NCBI RefSeq assembly: GCF_022761035.1
Contig: NZ_JAKWJP010000010.1
Coordinates: 1-44,193 of the forward strand
Direction of reading: 5' to 3'
Source: Microbacterium sp. SS28
GTDB lineage: Bacteria; Actinomycetota; Actinomycetes; Actinomycetales; Microbacteriaceae
DNA length: 44,193 nucleotides
The position numbers were made by a program, and so were the translations under genes. Of the stretch, positions 10,311-18,832 are shown in pieces. A model generated the notes under the pieces. It was not told where the DNA came from and made no database searches. It saw nothing but the letters and a program-made list of their open reading frames with translations. Position 1 is the first letter of the stretch; each line of letters begins with the position of its first letter.

Positions 10311-11195
10311 GTGGCGGGTACGAAGACGGGCGCAGCGAAGACCTCGAAAGAGGACTCGCCCATCGGTCCCACGGGGCGTCCGTATCACGGCTTTCCCACG
10401 CCGCCGAAGCTCGCGTCCCACGGTCCCGCGCGCATCGTGGCGCTGTGCAACCAGAAGGGCGGCGTCGGCAAGACGACGACGACCATCAACCTCGCCGCCG
10501 CGCTCGCCGGCTACGACCGCAAGGTGCTCGCGATCGACTTCGACCCGCAGGGCGCGCTGTCGGCGGGTCTCGGCATCCAGACGCACGACGTCCCGACGAT
10601 CTACGACCTGCTGATCGACGGCAAGCGCGACCCGCGCGACGCGATCGTGCACACGGCGACGCCGAACCTCGACCTCATCCCCGCGAACATCGACCTCTCC
10701 GCCGCCGAGGTGCAGCTGGTCAACGAGGTCGCGCGCGAGATGATCCTCTCGCGCGTGCTGCGCAAGCTGGCGCCCGACTACGACGTCATCCTCATCGACT
10801 GCCAGCCGTCGCTCGGCCTGCTGACCGTCAACGCGCTCACGGCGAGTCACGGCGTCGTCATCCCCCTCGAGTGCGAGTACTTCGCGCTGCGCGGCGTCGC
10901 GATGCTCATCGAGACGATCGACAAGGTGCGCGATCGGCTCAACCCGACGATCACGCTCGACGGGCTGCTCGCGACGATGTACGACCCGCGCACGCTCCAC
11001 TCGCGCGAAGTCCTCGAGCGCGTCGTCGAGACGTTCGGCGACGACGTCCTCGAGACCGTCATCGGGCGCACGGTGAAGTTCCCGGATGCCTCGGTCTCGG
11101 GCATGCCGATCACCGAGTTCGCGCCCGAGCACGCGGCCGCACAGGCGTACCTGCGGCTCGCTCGGGAGCTGGTCGCGCGTGGCGCCGTCGCCTGA
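10311..11195 (+). CDS. ParA/Soj-family ATPase adjacent to scpAB
   Basis: 294 residues. A P-loop ATPase of the ParA/MinD superfamily, probably acting in chromosome organisation or segregation. It has the deviant Walker A KGGVGKTTT with signature K49 and K54, the A' motif AIDFDPQGAL, and Walker B VILIDCQPSLG. The first 40 residues are a polar extension. There is no ParB gene nearby. The same ParA homologue sits before scpA in M. tuberculosis (Rv1708 from memory), so this is the second, orphan-type ParA and not the origin-proximal copy. The end overlaps scpA by 17 nt. Confidence 0.9.
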   Translation: MAGTKTGAAKTSKEDSPIGPTGRPYHGFPTPPKLASHGPARIVALCNQKGGVGKTTTTINLAAALAGYDRKVLAIDFDPQGALSAGLGIQTHDVPTIYDLLIDGKRDPRDAIVHTATPNLDLIPANIDLSAAEVQLVNEVAREMILSRVLRKLAPDYDVILIDCQPSLGLLTVNALTASHGVVIPLECEYFALRGVAMLIETIDKVRDRLNPTITLDGLLATMYDPRTLHSREVLERVVETFGDDVLETVIGRTVKFPDASVSGMPITEFAPEHAAAQAYLRLARELVARGAVA

Positions 11196-12057
11196 CGACG
11201 ATCAGGAACGGGAGACGTCGCCCGAGCGGGCTCTGGATGCCGATGCCTCGGCGACGGAAGCCGCTCGGCCCGCTGAGGCCGGATTCCGGGTCTCGCTCGG
11301 CGTGTTCGACGGGCCGTTCGATCTGCTGCTGACCCTCATCTCGAAGCACGAACTCGACATCACCGAGGTGTCGCTCTCGAAGGTCACCGACGAGTTCATC
11401 GCCTACCTGCGCGAACTCGGACCCGATGAGGAGCTCGAGCAGGCGTCCGAGTTCCTCGTCGTGGCGGCGACCCTGCTCGACATGAAGGTCGCGGGGCTTC
11501 TCCCGCAGGGGGAGCTCGTCGACGCCGAGGCCGTCGCGCTGCTCGAAGCGCGCGACCTCCTCTTCGCCCGGCTGCTGCAGTACCGCGCCTTCAAAGAGGT
11601 CTCGGCCTGGTTCGAGCGCTGCGTGCGCCGCGAGGACCGCCGGCACACGCGCTCCGTGCGCCTCGACGCGAAGTACCGCAACACCGTGCCCGAGCTCGTC
11701 TGGACGCTCACCGTCGAAGACTTCGCGGCGCTCGCGCTGCTCGCGATGACGCCGAAGGAAGTGCCGCACGTCGGCCTCGACCACCTGCACGCGCCGCTCG
11801 TGAGCATCCGCGAGCAGGCGGCGGTCGTCGTGACGCTGCTGCGCAGCGCCGGGACGCTGAGCTTCCGCGAGATCGTCGCAGGGGTGTCGCAGCCCGGCGT
11901 CGTCGTCGCGCGCTTCCTCTCGGTGCTCGAGCTCTACCGCCATGCGGCGCTGTCGTTCGAGCAGCTCGAGCCGCTCGGCGAACTGACGCTGCGCTGGACC
12001 GCCGACCGGTGGTCCGACGAGAATCTCGCGACCCTGGGGGCCGACTATGACCGATGA
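11179..12057 (+). CDS. scpA: Segregation and condensation protein A
   Basis: 292 residues. The kleisin that bridges SMC heads together with ScpB. The N-terminal kleisin domain carries FDGPFDLLLTLISKHELDITEV, the family hallmark. The C-terminal winged helix includes LSFREIVAGVSQPGVVVARFLSVLELYRHAAL. Start is the GTG at 11179, which overlaps the ParA gene by 17 nt and has GGGAG at 11164-11168. The first 35 residues are acidic and non-conserved. The end overlaps scpB by 11 nt, as is usual for proteins made in fixed ratio. Confidence 0.93.
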   Translation: MAPSPDDDQERETSPERALDADASATEAARPAEAGFRVSLGVFDGPFDLLLTLISKHELDITEVSLSKVTDEFIAYLRELGPDEELEQASEFLVVAATLLDMKVAGLLPQGELVDAEAVALLEARDLLFARLLQYRAFKEVSAWFERCVRREDRRHTRSVRLDAKYRNTVPELVWTLTVEDFAALALLAMTPKEVPHVGLDHLHAPLVSIREQAAVVVTLLRSAGTLSFREIVAGVSQPGVVVARFLSVLELYRHAALSFEQLEPLGELTLRWTADRWSDENLATLGADYDR

Positions 12058-12700
12058 AACGATCACCGAGCCGGAAACCGGGGGAGAGGCCGGGCCCACG
12101 CGCCCGGAGGCTCCGCCCAGTGCGCCAGCACTGGGTGGAGGGGGCGTGGGGACCGTCGCCCGCCGACTCGAGGCGATCCTGCTCGTCGTTGAGGAGCCGC
12201 AGAGCCTCGTGAGTCTCGCGACCGCCGTCAGCGCGCCCGTCCCGGCCGTGCGGCAGGCGATCGAGGCACTCGTCGAGGACTACGACGGCCTTGCGGGCGG
12301 ACCGCGCCGCGGGTTCGAGCTGCGCGAAGTCGGCGGCGGATGGCGCCTCTACGTGCGCGAGGAGCACGACGACCTCATCTCGGAGTTCGTCAACGCGCAG
12401 GCGCCCTCCAGGCTCTCGCAGGCGGCGCTCGAGACGCTTGCCGTCATCGCCTACAAGCAGCCCGTCACCCGCGGACAGGTCGCGTCGATCCGCGCCGTCA
12501 ACGTCGACTCGGTTGTGCGGACTCTGCTCGCGCGCGGGCTCATCACCGAGGTGTTCACCGATCCCGAGACGGGCGCCATCCACTACGGCACGACCGATGC
12601 GCTGCTCGTCAACCTGGGCATCAATTCGCTCGACGAGCTGCCCCACATCTCGCCCCTGCTCGACGACGGGGCGAACGGCTTCGAGGAGATCGTCCGATGA
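12047..12700 (+). CDS. scpB: Segregation and condensation protein B
   Basis: 217 residues. ScpB dimerises through tandem winged helices and binds ScpA in the SMC complex. After a 35-residue proline-rich start, the conserved region has RRLEAILLVVEEPQSLVSLA and the hallmark LSQAALETLAVIAYKQPVTRGQVASIRAVN, followed by RGLITEV and the LLVNLGINSLDELP ending. ATG at 12047 overlaps scpA by 11 nt. Confidence 0.94.
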   Translation: MTDETITEPETGGEAGPTRPEAPPSAPALGGGGVGTVARRLEAILLVVEEPQSLVSLATAVSAPVPAVRQAIEALVEDYDGLAGGPRRGFELREVGGGWRLYVREEHDDLISEFVNAQAPSRLSQAALETLAVIAYKQPVTRGQVASIRAVNVDSVVRTLLARGLITEVFTDPETGAIHYGTTDALLVNLGINSLDELPHISPLLDDGANGFEEIVR

Positions 12701-12723
12701 CCGTGTCCCGATTCCCCGCCTTG

Positions 12724-12776
12724 ATGTCCCGAAAGTGGTCGCTTGAGAACTCTTCGAGCGACCAGAAGTGGGACAT
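12724..12776. repeat. 53-bp compound palindrome between scpB and rluB
   Basis: Outer arms ATGTCCC (12724-12730) and GGGACAT (12770-12776) pair perfectly. A symmetric 6x6 interior segment (GAAAGT facing AGAAGT) follows, then a second stem of 11 pairs beginning GGTCGCT (12737) and ending AGCGACC (12763), including two G-T pairs, with loop AACTC. There is no T run. It could be a dispersed repeat, an RNA processing element or a regulator site. It ends 21 nt before the rluB start. Confidence 0.75.
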
Positions 12777-12797
12777 TCCGAGAGAAGCGAGCCACCG

Positions 12798-13589
12798 ATG
12801 ACCGACGGCAGCCTGTCAACCGAAGGCGTCCGCCTGCAGAAGGTCCTCGCGAATGCGGGCGTCGCCTCCCGCCGGGTTGCGGAAGACCTCATCGTCGCGG
12901 GCCGCGTGCGCGTCAACGGCGAGGTCGTGACCGAACTCGGCTCGAGGATCGACCCCGAGAACGACCTCGTCGACGTCGACGGCACGGCGATCCAGCTCGA
13001 CCAGTCCAAGCGCTACGTCATGCTCAACAAGCCGCGCGGCGTCGTGAGCTCGATGAAGGACGAGCGCGGGCGTCCCGACCTGCGGTCGTTCACGACCGAC
13101 TGGGAAGAGCGTCTCTACAACGTGGGCCGACTCGACGCCGACACGAGCGGCCTGCTCGTCCTGACGAACGACGGCGCGCTCGCGCACGTCCTCGCTCACC
13201 CGTCGTTCGGCGTGACGAAGGTGTACATCGCGAAGGTGGAGGGCACGGTCACGCCGCAGACGATCCAGCGGCTCACGAAGGGCATCGACCTCGAGGACGG
13301 TCGCATCGCCGCCGACAAGGCGAGGCTCATGTCGAGTTCGGATGCCGGGAAGGGCTCGCTCGTCGAGCTGACTCTGCACTCCGGCAAGAACCGCATCGTG
13401 CGCCGCATGATGGCCGCGGTGGGGCATCCCGTCATCGAGCTCGTCCGACGGCAGTTCGGACCCCTGCACCTGGGAACCCTCCCAGCGGGCCGCGCCCGCG
13501 AGTTGACTAAGGTGGAACGCGGCGCGCTCCTCACTCTCGCGCGCCAGGCGGCGGGTGAGCCGCCGCAGGAGCAGCAGGAGTCACAGTGA
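12798..13589 (+). CDS. rluB: Pseudouridine synthase, RluB/RsuA family
   Basis: 263 residues. Converts a uridine in 23S (or 16S) rRNA to pseudouridine. An S4 domain (residues 9-70, VRLQKVLANAGVASRR) precedes the catalytic domain with MLNKPRGVVSSM and GRLDADTSGLLVLTNDG, where D113 of GRLD is the expected catalytic aspartate; KNRIVRRM is the conserved motif near the end. Start is ATG 12798, the first in frame with the S4 domain. The ribosome binding site is weak (GAGAAG). The stop overlaps tyrA (GTGA). The scpB-rluB-tyrA/cmk order is conserved. Confidence 0.91.
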   Translation: MTDGSLSTEGVRLQKVLANAGVASRRVAEDLIVAGRVRVNGEVVTELGSRIDPENDLVDVDGTAIQLDQSKRYVMLNKPRGVVSSMKDERGRPDLRSFTTDWEERLYNVGRLDADTSGLLVLTNDGALAHVLAHPSFGVTKVYIAKVEGTVTPQTIQRLTKGIDLEDGRIAADKARLMSSSDAGKGSLVELTLHSGKNRIVRRMMAAVGHPVIELVRRQFGPLHLGTLPAGRARELTKVERGALLTLARQAAGEPPQEQQESQ

Positions 13590-14695
13590 CCGATACCACG
13601 GGCGCGCGTTCCGCCCGTGTCCAGGGCACGGTGCGCATCGTCGGCGCAGGCCTGCTCGGAGCGAGCATCGGGCACGCGCTGACCGCGAACGGCATCGATG
13701 TCGCCCTCGACGACACCTCGCCCGCGCAGCTGCGTCTCGCGATCGACTACGGCGCCGGCCGCGCCGCGCGCGAGGACGACAGTCCTTCGCTCGTCGTCGT
13801 CGCCGTGCCTCCGGATGTCACGGCCGACGTCATCGCGCGCGAGCTGTCCCGCTTCCCGGACGCCGTCGTGACGGATGTCGCGAGTGTCAAGCTCGAGCCG
13901 CTGCGCGCGCTGCGCGAGCGCGGCGTCGACCTCACGCGGTACATCGGCTCGCACCCCCTGGCGGGGCGCGAGCGCGGAGGAGCCATCTCGGCGCGCGCGG
14001 ATATCTTCATCGGACGCCCGTGGGTCGTGTGCCGCGACGGCGAGACCTCGGCGTCCGATCTGGCACTCGTCGAGGCGCTCGCGCTCGACCTCGGCGCGAC
14101 GCCGATCGAGATGACGCCCGAGGAGCACGACCGCTCCGTCGCGATCATGTCGCACGTGCCGCAGATCGTCGCGAGCCTGCTCGCGGGTCGCTTCGTCGAC
14201 GCGCCGGACGGCTCGCTGCGGCTCGCGGGCCAGGGCGTGCGGGACACGACGCGCATCGCGGCATCCGCTCCCGAACTGTGGGTGCAGATCCTCGGCGCCA
14301 ACTCCGCGCCGATCGTCGACGTGCTCGATGCGCTCGCGGCCGACCTCGTCTCCGTGACGGACGCGCTGCGCGACGTCGACGTCCCCGGTGCCCGCCGTGC
14401 CGTCGCCGACACGATCCGCCGCGGCAACGACGGCGTCGAGCGACTGCCCGGCAAGCACGGCCAGAACCGCCGCTTCGAGAGCATCGTCATCATGGTCGAC
14501 GATCGCCCTGGCCAGCTCGGCCGCCTTTTCGGCGAACTCGGCGAGCTCGGCGTCAACGTGGAAGATCTTCGCCTGGAGCACTCTCCCGGCGCACAGTTCG
14601 GCCTCGCCGAGATCTCGGTCGTGCCGAGCATCGTGCGGGCTGCCACCGAAGGGCTCGAAGCCCGAGGCTGGAGGATTGCGAGTGTCAATGACTGA
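13586..14695 (+). CDS. tyrA: Prephenate dehydrogenase with ACT-like domain
   Basis: 369 residues. Oxidatively decarboxylates prephenate to 4-hydroxyphenylpyruvate in tyrosine synthesis. It has a Rossmann motif VRIVGAGLLGASIGHAL (16-32), SHPLAGRERGG with the substrate-binding histidine, and the helical dimer domain with MSHVPQIVAS. The C-terminal 75 residues (FESIVIMVDDRPGQLGRLFGELGELGVNVEDL) form an ACT domain, the probable site of tyrosine feedback. GTG start overlaps rluB; the end overlaps cmk by 8 nt. Confidence 0.92.
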   Translation: MTDTTGARSARVQGTVRIVGAGLLGASIGHALTANGIDVALDDTSPAQLRLAIDYGAGRAAREDDSPSLVVVAVPPDVTADVIARELSRFPDAVVTDVASVKLEPLRALRERGVDLTRYIGSHPLAGRERGGAISARADIFIGRPWVVCRDGETSASDLALVEALALDLGATPIEMTPEEHDRSVAIMSHVPQIVASLLAGRFVDAPDGSLRLAGQGVRDTTRIAASAPELWVQILGANSAPIVDVLDALAADLVSVTDALRDVDVPGARRAVADTIRRGNDGVERLPGKHGQNRRFESIVIMVDDRPGQLGRLFGELGELGVNVEDLRLEHSPGAQFGLAEISVVPSIVRAATEGLEARGWRIASVND

Positions 14696-15428
14696 GATCT
14701 TCAAGCCGTCGCCCGACGTCTCGCTCGACGTGCCGGTCGTCGTCGCGATCGACGGCCCCGCGGGCAGCGGGAAGTCGAGCGTCGCGAAGCAGGCCGCGCG
14801 GGAGCTCGGCTACGGCTACCTCGACACGGGTGCCGCGTACCGCGCGCTCGCGTGGCACGCGCTCGCGCACGGCGCCGATACGTCCGACGCGGCGGCTGTG
14901 CTCGACGTCGCGGGCGACTTCGACTACGCCATCTCACTCGACCCCGACGAGTACTGGGTGCGCGTGGGAGCCGTGGACGTCACGTCCGCGATCCGCGAGC
15001 CGCGGGTGACGGATGCCGTCAGCGGCGTCGCACGCGTGGCGCCCATCCGCGAATCGGTCAACGCCCTCTTCCGCTCGCTCATCGCGGCGTCGCGCCGCCC
15101 GGGCGTGGTCGTCGAAGGCCGCGACATCACGACAGTCGTCACGCCGGACGCGCCCGTGCGCATCCTGCTGACGGCGTCTCCCGAGGTGCGGGCTACGCGG
15201 CGGAGCCTCGAGCTGACGACGCAGGATGCGGCATCCGTCGCCGAAGCACTGCACCGACGCGACGCGACCGATTCGAAGGTCGTCGACTTCCTGACGGCGG
15301 CGCCCGGCGTCACCGTCGTCGACTCGACCGAGCTCGACTTCGACGCGACAGTCGCCGCGGTGCTCGACGTCGTCCGCATCGCCCTGGAACGGGCCCACGA
15401 ACAGAATCCGACAGGAGGCCCGCGATGA
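14688..15428 (+). CDS. cmk: Cytidylate kinase
   Basis: 246 residues. Phosphorylates CMP and dCMP. The P-loop is DGPAGSGKSSVAK (19-31), followed by YGYLDTGAAYRALAW and VVEGRDITTVV, both family motifs. The usual LID-region arginines are present in ATRRSLEL and LHRRDATDS. ATG 14688 overlaps tyrA by 8 nt (ATGACTGA, the same junction sequence as pyrG and the Nudix gene); a GTG at 14682 is also in frame. The end overlaps der by 4 nt. It is functionally linked to pyrG by CTP and dCTP supply. Confidence 0.94.
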   Translation: MTEIFKPSPDVSLDVPVVVAIDGPAGSGKSSVAKQAARELGYGYLDTGAAYRALAWHALAHGADTSDAAAVLDVAGDFDYAISLDPDEYWVRVGAVDVTSAIREPRVTDAVSGVARVAPIRESVNALFRSLIAASRRPGVVVEGRDITTVVTPDAPVRILLTASPEVRATRRSLELTTQDAASVAEALHRRDATDSKVVDFLTAAPGVTVVDSTELDFDATVAAVLDVVRIALERAHEQNPTGGPR

Positions 15429-16948
15429 GCGGCGAAGAAGAGTACGAGGGCGCGCCCGACCGTCTGGCCGAGAAGCTCGCCGACCTCGATGAGGGTCTCG
15501 CCGATCAGCGCGCCGAGACACTGCGCGCATCGCTCGGCGACTACGAGCTGGACGACGAGGATGCCGCGCTCCTCGCGGGCGTGACGCTCGGCGAGGACGG
15601 CATCGAGTACCTGCCGGCGCTCCCCGTCGTCGCGATCGTCGGCCGGCCGAACGTCGGCAAGTCGGCGCTTGTGAACCGCATCCTCGGCCGCCGCGAGGCC
15701 GTCGTCGAGGACACCCCCGGTGTGACGCGCGACCGCGTGACCTACAAGGCCGAGTGGGTCGGCCGTCGCTTCACGATCGTCGACACCGGCGGCTGGGAGC
15801 CCGACGCGCGCGGCATCGACCGCTCCGTCGCCGCGCAGGCCGAGGTCGCCATCGATCTGTGCGACGTCGTGCTCTTCGTCGTCGACGCGATGGTCGGTGC
15901 GACCTCGACCGACGAGCAGGTCGTGCGTCTGCTCCGCAAGAGCGGCAAGCCCGTCTTCCTCGTCGCGAACAAGGTCGACGATGCGCGCCACGAGCCCGAG
16001 GCCGCCGCCCTGTGGAACCTCGGTCTCGGCGAGCCGCGCCCCATTTCGGCGATCCACGGCCGCGGCGTCGCGGACCTGCTCGACGAGATCATGAAGGTGC
16101 TCCCCGAGATCTCGGCCGTCGCGAAGCAGGAGATCGGCGGACCGCGTCGCGTCGCGATCCTCGGCCGGCCCAACGTCGGCAAGTCGTCGCTGCTCAACAA
16201 GGCCGCGGGCGAAGAGCGCGTCGTCGTCAACGAGCTCGCCGGCACGACCCGCGACCCCGTCGACGAGATCGTCGACCTCGGCGGAAAGCTCTGGCGCTTC
16301 GTCGACACCGCCGGCATCCGGCGCCGCGTGCACCTCTCGCAGGGCGCGGACTTCTACGCGTCGCTGCGCACGTCCGCCGCGCTCGAGAAGGCCGAAGTCG
16401 CCGTCGTCGTGCTCGACGTGAGCGAGACCGTCAGTGAGCAGGACGTCCGCATCATCGACCTCGTCCTCGAGTCGGGTCGCGCGCTCGTGCTGGCCTACAA
16501 CAAGTGGGACCGCCTGAACGACGACGACATGGAGGGCATCGAGCGCCGTCGGTACCTCGAGCGCGAGATCGAGCAGGACCTCGCGCACGTCGCGTGGGCT
16601 CCCCGCGTCAACATCTCGGCGCGCACGGGCCGTCACCTCGACAAGCTCGTGCCGGCGCTCGAGACGGCCCTCGACTCGTGGGATCAGCGCATCCCGACGG
16701 GCAAGTTCAACGCGTTCCTGTCGGAGCTCGTCGCCGAGCACCCGCACCCCGTCCGCGGCGGCAAGCAGCCCCGCATCCTGTTCGGGACGCAGGCCTCGAC
16801 GCGTCCGCCGACCTTCGTCCTGTTCACGACGGGCTTCCTCGACCCGGGCTACCGCCGCTTCATCCAGCGCCGCCTGCGCGAGCTGTACGGCTTCGAGGGC
16901 TCGCCGATCGTCGTCAACATGCGGGTGCGCGAGAAGCGCCAGCGCTGA
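15425..16948 (+). CDS. der: Ribosome biogenesis GTPase Der (EngA)
   Basis: 507 residues. A double-GTPase needed for 50S subunit maturation. Two G domains each have GRPNVGKS (73-80 and about 246-253), DTPGVTRD or AGTTRDP switch regions, DTGG or DTAG, and NKVD or NKWD. A KH-like C-terminal domain ends the protein (FNAFLSELVAEHPHP...IVVNMRVREK). The first 65 residues form an acidic extension found in actinobacterial cmk-der neighbourhoods. ATG 15425 overlaps cmk (ATGA). This is the last gene of the conserved + strand run. The 92 bp after it separate two convergent genes; I see only a weak GCATCC...GGATGC inverted repeat there. Confidence 0.95.
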   Translation: MSGEEEYEGAPDRLAEKLADLDEGLADQRAETLRASLGDYELDDEDAALLAGVTLGEDGIEYLPALPVVAIVGRPNVGKSALVNRILGRREAVVEDTPGVTRDRVTYKAEWVGRRFTIVDTGGWEPDARGIDRSVAAQAEVAIDLCDVVLFVVDAMVGATSTDEQVVRLLRKSGKPVFLVANKVDDARHEPEAAALWNLGLGEPRPISAIHGRGVADLLDEIMKVLPEISAVAKQEIGGPRRVAILGRPNVGKSSLLNKAAGEERVVVNELAGTTRDPVDEIVDLGGKLWRFVDTAGIRRRVHLSQGADFYASLRTSAALEKAEVAVVVLDVSETVSEQDVRIIDLVLESGRALVLAYNKWDRLNDDDMEGIERRRYLEREIEQDLAHVAWAPRVNISARTGRHLDKLVPALETALDSWDQRIPTGKFNAFLSELVAEHPHPVRGGKQPRILFGTQASTRPPTFVLFTTGFLDPGYRRFIQRRLRELYGFEGSPIVVNMRVREKRQR

Positions 16949-17040
16949 GCGTCGGGCGCGGCATCCTGGATTCGATCCCGGATGCGGCGCCCCCTCTGCC
17001 GAGTTCCGCGCGCTCTGCGCGCTTCGGGTCTGCCGCGGTG

Positions 17041-17460
17041 TCAGCGCATTCCGGATGCCGCCGGGCGCACCATCGCGGTGGCGTCGGGTGCCGCGAAGCC
17101 GAACTTCTCGTAGAGCGTGTGCGCGTCGCGCGTGAAGAGCGTCCAGCGGAAGTCGCGGCCCGGGCCTTCGTCGATCATGAGCGACAGCATCCGGCTGCCG
17201 AGTCCCCGGCCGTCGTGCCCTTCGGCGACGTACACGTCGGCGAGGTACGCGAAGGAGACGCCGTCCGAGACGGCGCGCGCGAAGCCCACCTGCGCGCCCG
17301 TGTCGGAGCGGTAGACGCCCACGACGCGCCACGCCGAGTCCAGCTGCTTCTCGAGGTCGTCGCGACTGCGCCAGCGACCCCAGTACGCCTCGGCCGAGAG
17401 CCACGTCCACACGGCGTCGCGCTGGAGGCGGGTCGGATCGTCGTCGAGCTCGTAGTCCAT
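17041..17460 (-). CDS. GNAT-family N-acetyltransferase
   Basis: 139 residues beginning MDYELDDDPTRLQRDAVWTWLS. A single GNAT fold: ARAVSDGVSFAYLADVYVAEGHDGRGLGSRM holds the acetyl-CoA loop (GHDGRGLGS), and TLYEKFGFAAP is the usual C-terminal motif. The first strand is preceded by a WLSAEAYWGRWRS segment typical of a small actinobacterial GNAT subfamily of unknown substrate. The ATG at 17460 has GAGAAT 6 nt upstream, which fits a leaderless start; longer in-frame starts would add unrelated residues. Convergent with der. Confidence 0.85.
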   Translation of the reverse strand: MDYELDDDPTRLQRDAVWTWLSAEAYWGRWRSRDDLEKQLDSAWRVVGVYRSDTGAQVGFARAVSDGVSFAYLADVYVAEGHDGRGLGSRMLSLMIDEGPGRDFRWTLFTRDAHTLYEKFGFAAPDATAMVRPAASGMR

Positions 17461-17542
17461 GGCCCCATTCTCCCGAGACGCCGCGTGTCGGGGCGGAGGC
17501 CGATCCGCGGTCTGTGGCATGCCGATGTGCGAGGCTGGAGGA

Positions 17543-18442
17543 GTGACGATCGAGCCGCCCGACTTCGGTGAGCCGCGGCGACCGCACGGGCCGCGCGATC
17601 CCGGCGACGCGTGGGTCGTCGCCCCTGACGGCTCACGCTATTGGGGCCGGTTCGGCGCGTCGGGTCTGCTCGCGATCGACCCCGTTCTGGGCGTCCTTCT
17701 GCAGCATCGCGTCGCGTGGAGCCACTTCGGCGACACGTGGGCGCTCCCCGGCGGGGCGCGGCACGAGGGGGAGTCCGCGACGGACGGCGCTCTTCGCGAG
17801 GCGGCGGAGGAGGCCGGGGTTCCGGATGCCGCGATCCGCCCGCGGCTGCTGAGTGTCTTCGATCTCGGATACTGGAGCTACACGACGCTCGTCGGCGATG
17901 TCGTGACGCCGTTCGAGCCTGAGATCACCGACCCCGAGAGCCGTGAGCTCGCGTGGTTGCCCGCGGACGATGTCGCGTCGAAGCCCCTGCATCCCGGCTT
18001 CGCGAGTTCGTGGGAGGCGCTGCGGCCCCTCCTCGACGTGCGGCCCGCGATCGTCGTCGACGTCGCGAACGTCGTCGGCTCGGTGCCGGACGGCTGGTGG
18101 CGTGATCGCGCCGGGGCGGCATCCCGGCTGCTGACCCGACTCTCGACGCTCGCCGGCTCCGGCATTCCCGCCGAGGCCGTGGAACTGCCGGGGCACACAT
18201 GGTTCCCCGAGTGGGTCGGCGTCGTCGAGGGTCGGGCGCGCTCGGTGGAGGCGCCCGCGGGCGTCGACGTCGTGCGGGCCGAGGCATCCGGTGACGATGC
18301 CATCGTGCGCGAGGTCGAACGGCTCGCCGCGACGGGTCGTGCCGTGACGGTCGTCACAAGCGACCGGGAGCTCGCTTCGCGGGTGACGGATGCCTCAGCC
18401 GCCGTGCGCGGCACGCGCTGGCTGCTCGACCTGCTGCCGTAG
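17543..18442 (+). CDS. Nudix hydrolase fused to a NYN/PIN-like nuclease domain
   Basis: 299 residues in two parts. Residues 30-160 form a Nudix domain with a complete box, G71-x5-E77-x7-R85-E86-x2-E89-E90-x-G92-V93. Residues 165-299 look like a NYN (PIN-like) domain: AIVVDVANVVGS gives D173 and N176, SGDDAIV gives D251 and D252, and VVTSDREL gives D274, the spacing expected for acidic metal-binding residues. I assign the second domain by pattern, with moderate confidence. The start is uncertain: GTG 17543 has GAGGCT 6 nt upstream (leaderless type); ATGs at 17519 and 17525 are also in frame. It ends 15 bp from the convergent S4 gene. A combined role in RNA or modified-nucleotide quality control is inference. 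Confidence 0.8.
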   Translation: MTIEPPDFGEPRRPHGPRDPGDAWVVAPDGSRYWGRFGASGLLAIDPVLGVLLQHRVAWSHFGDTWALPGGARHEGESATDGALREAAEEAGVPDAAIRPRLLSVFDLGYWSYTTLVGDVVTPFEPEITDPESRELAWLPADDVASKPLHPGFASSWEALRPLLDVRPAIVVDVANVVGSVPDGWWRDRAGAASRLLTRLSTLAGSGIPAEAVELPGHTWFPEWVGVVEGRARSVEAPAGVDVVRAEASGDDAIVREVERLAATGRAVTVVTSDRELASRVTDASAAVRGTRWLLDLLP

Positions 18443-18457
18443 CCCCAGGCCGAAGCG

Positions 18458-18832
18458 TCAGTCGTCCTCGCGGCCGCGGAGCCTGTCGATGTCGCGTCGC
18501 TCGCGCTTGGTGGGCCGGCCCGCGCCGCGATCGCGCACCGGCACGAACGCCGTGAGCTCGCGCGGCGGCGGGGGAGGTGTGCGGTCCTCGACGGCGGCGG
18601 CCGCGAGGACCGCGCCGACGCGCTTCGTGATGGTCTGCTTGACGACGAGGATGCGGTCGAACCCCGCGATCCGCACGCGCAGTTCGTCGCCCGGCCGCAC
18701 GGCCTGCGCCGCCTTGGCACGCTCTCCGTTGACCCGCACGTGCCCGGCGCGGCACGCCGTCGTCGCGGCGGACCGCGTCTTGTAGACGCGCACGGCCCAC
18801 AGCCACGCGTCGACGCGGGCGGTCTCGCTCAT
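18458..18832 (-). CDS. S4-domain RNA-binding protein, Hsp15-like
   Basis: 124 residues. The first 65 form an S4 domain (MSETARVDAWLWAVRVYKTR, then AGHVRVNGERAKAAQAVRPGDEL), followed by the basic tail typical of HslR/Hsp15 (PTKRERRDIDRLRG). Hsp15 rescues stalled 50S subunits carrying nascent chains; actinobacterial copies are mostly uncharacterised. The ATG overlaps the stop of the upstream lysoplasmalogenase gene by 3 nt in an ATGA arrangement, so the two are co-transcribed. Confidence 0.87.
   Translation of the reverse strand: MSETARVDAWLWAVRVYKTRSAATTACRAGHVRVNGERAKAAQAVRPGDELRVRIAGFDRILVVKQTITKRVGAVLAAAAVEDRTPPPPPRELTAFVPVRDRGAGRPTKRERRDIDRLRGREDD

Noticed and set aside
12116..12135. CCCAGTG/CACTGGG hairpin inside scpB
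   Set aside because: Lies in the variable proline-rich coding segment with no sign of function; likely chance in high-G+C sequence.
14924..17587. 887-codon open frame on the - strand opposite cmk and der
   Set aside because: Same cause; the + strand genes show all family motifs.
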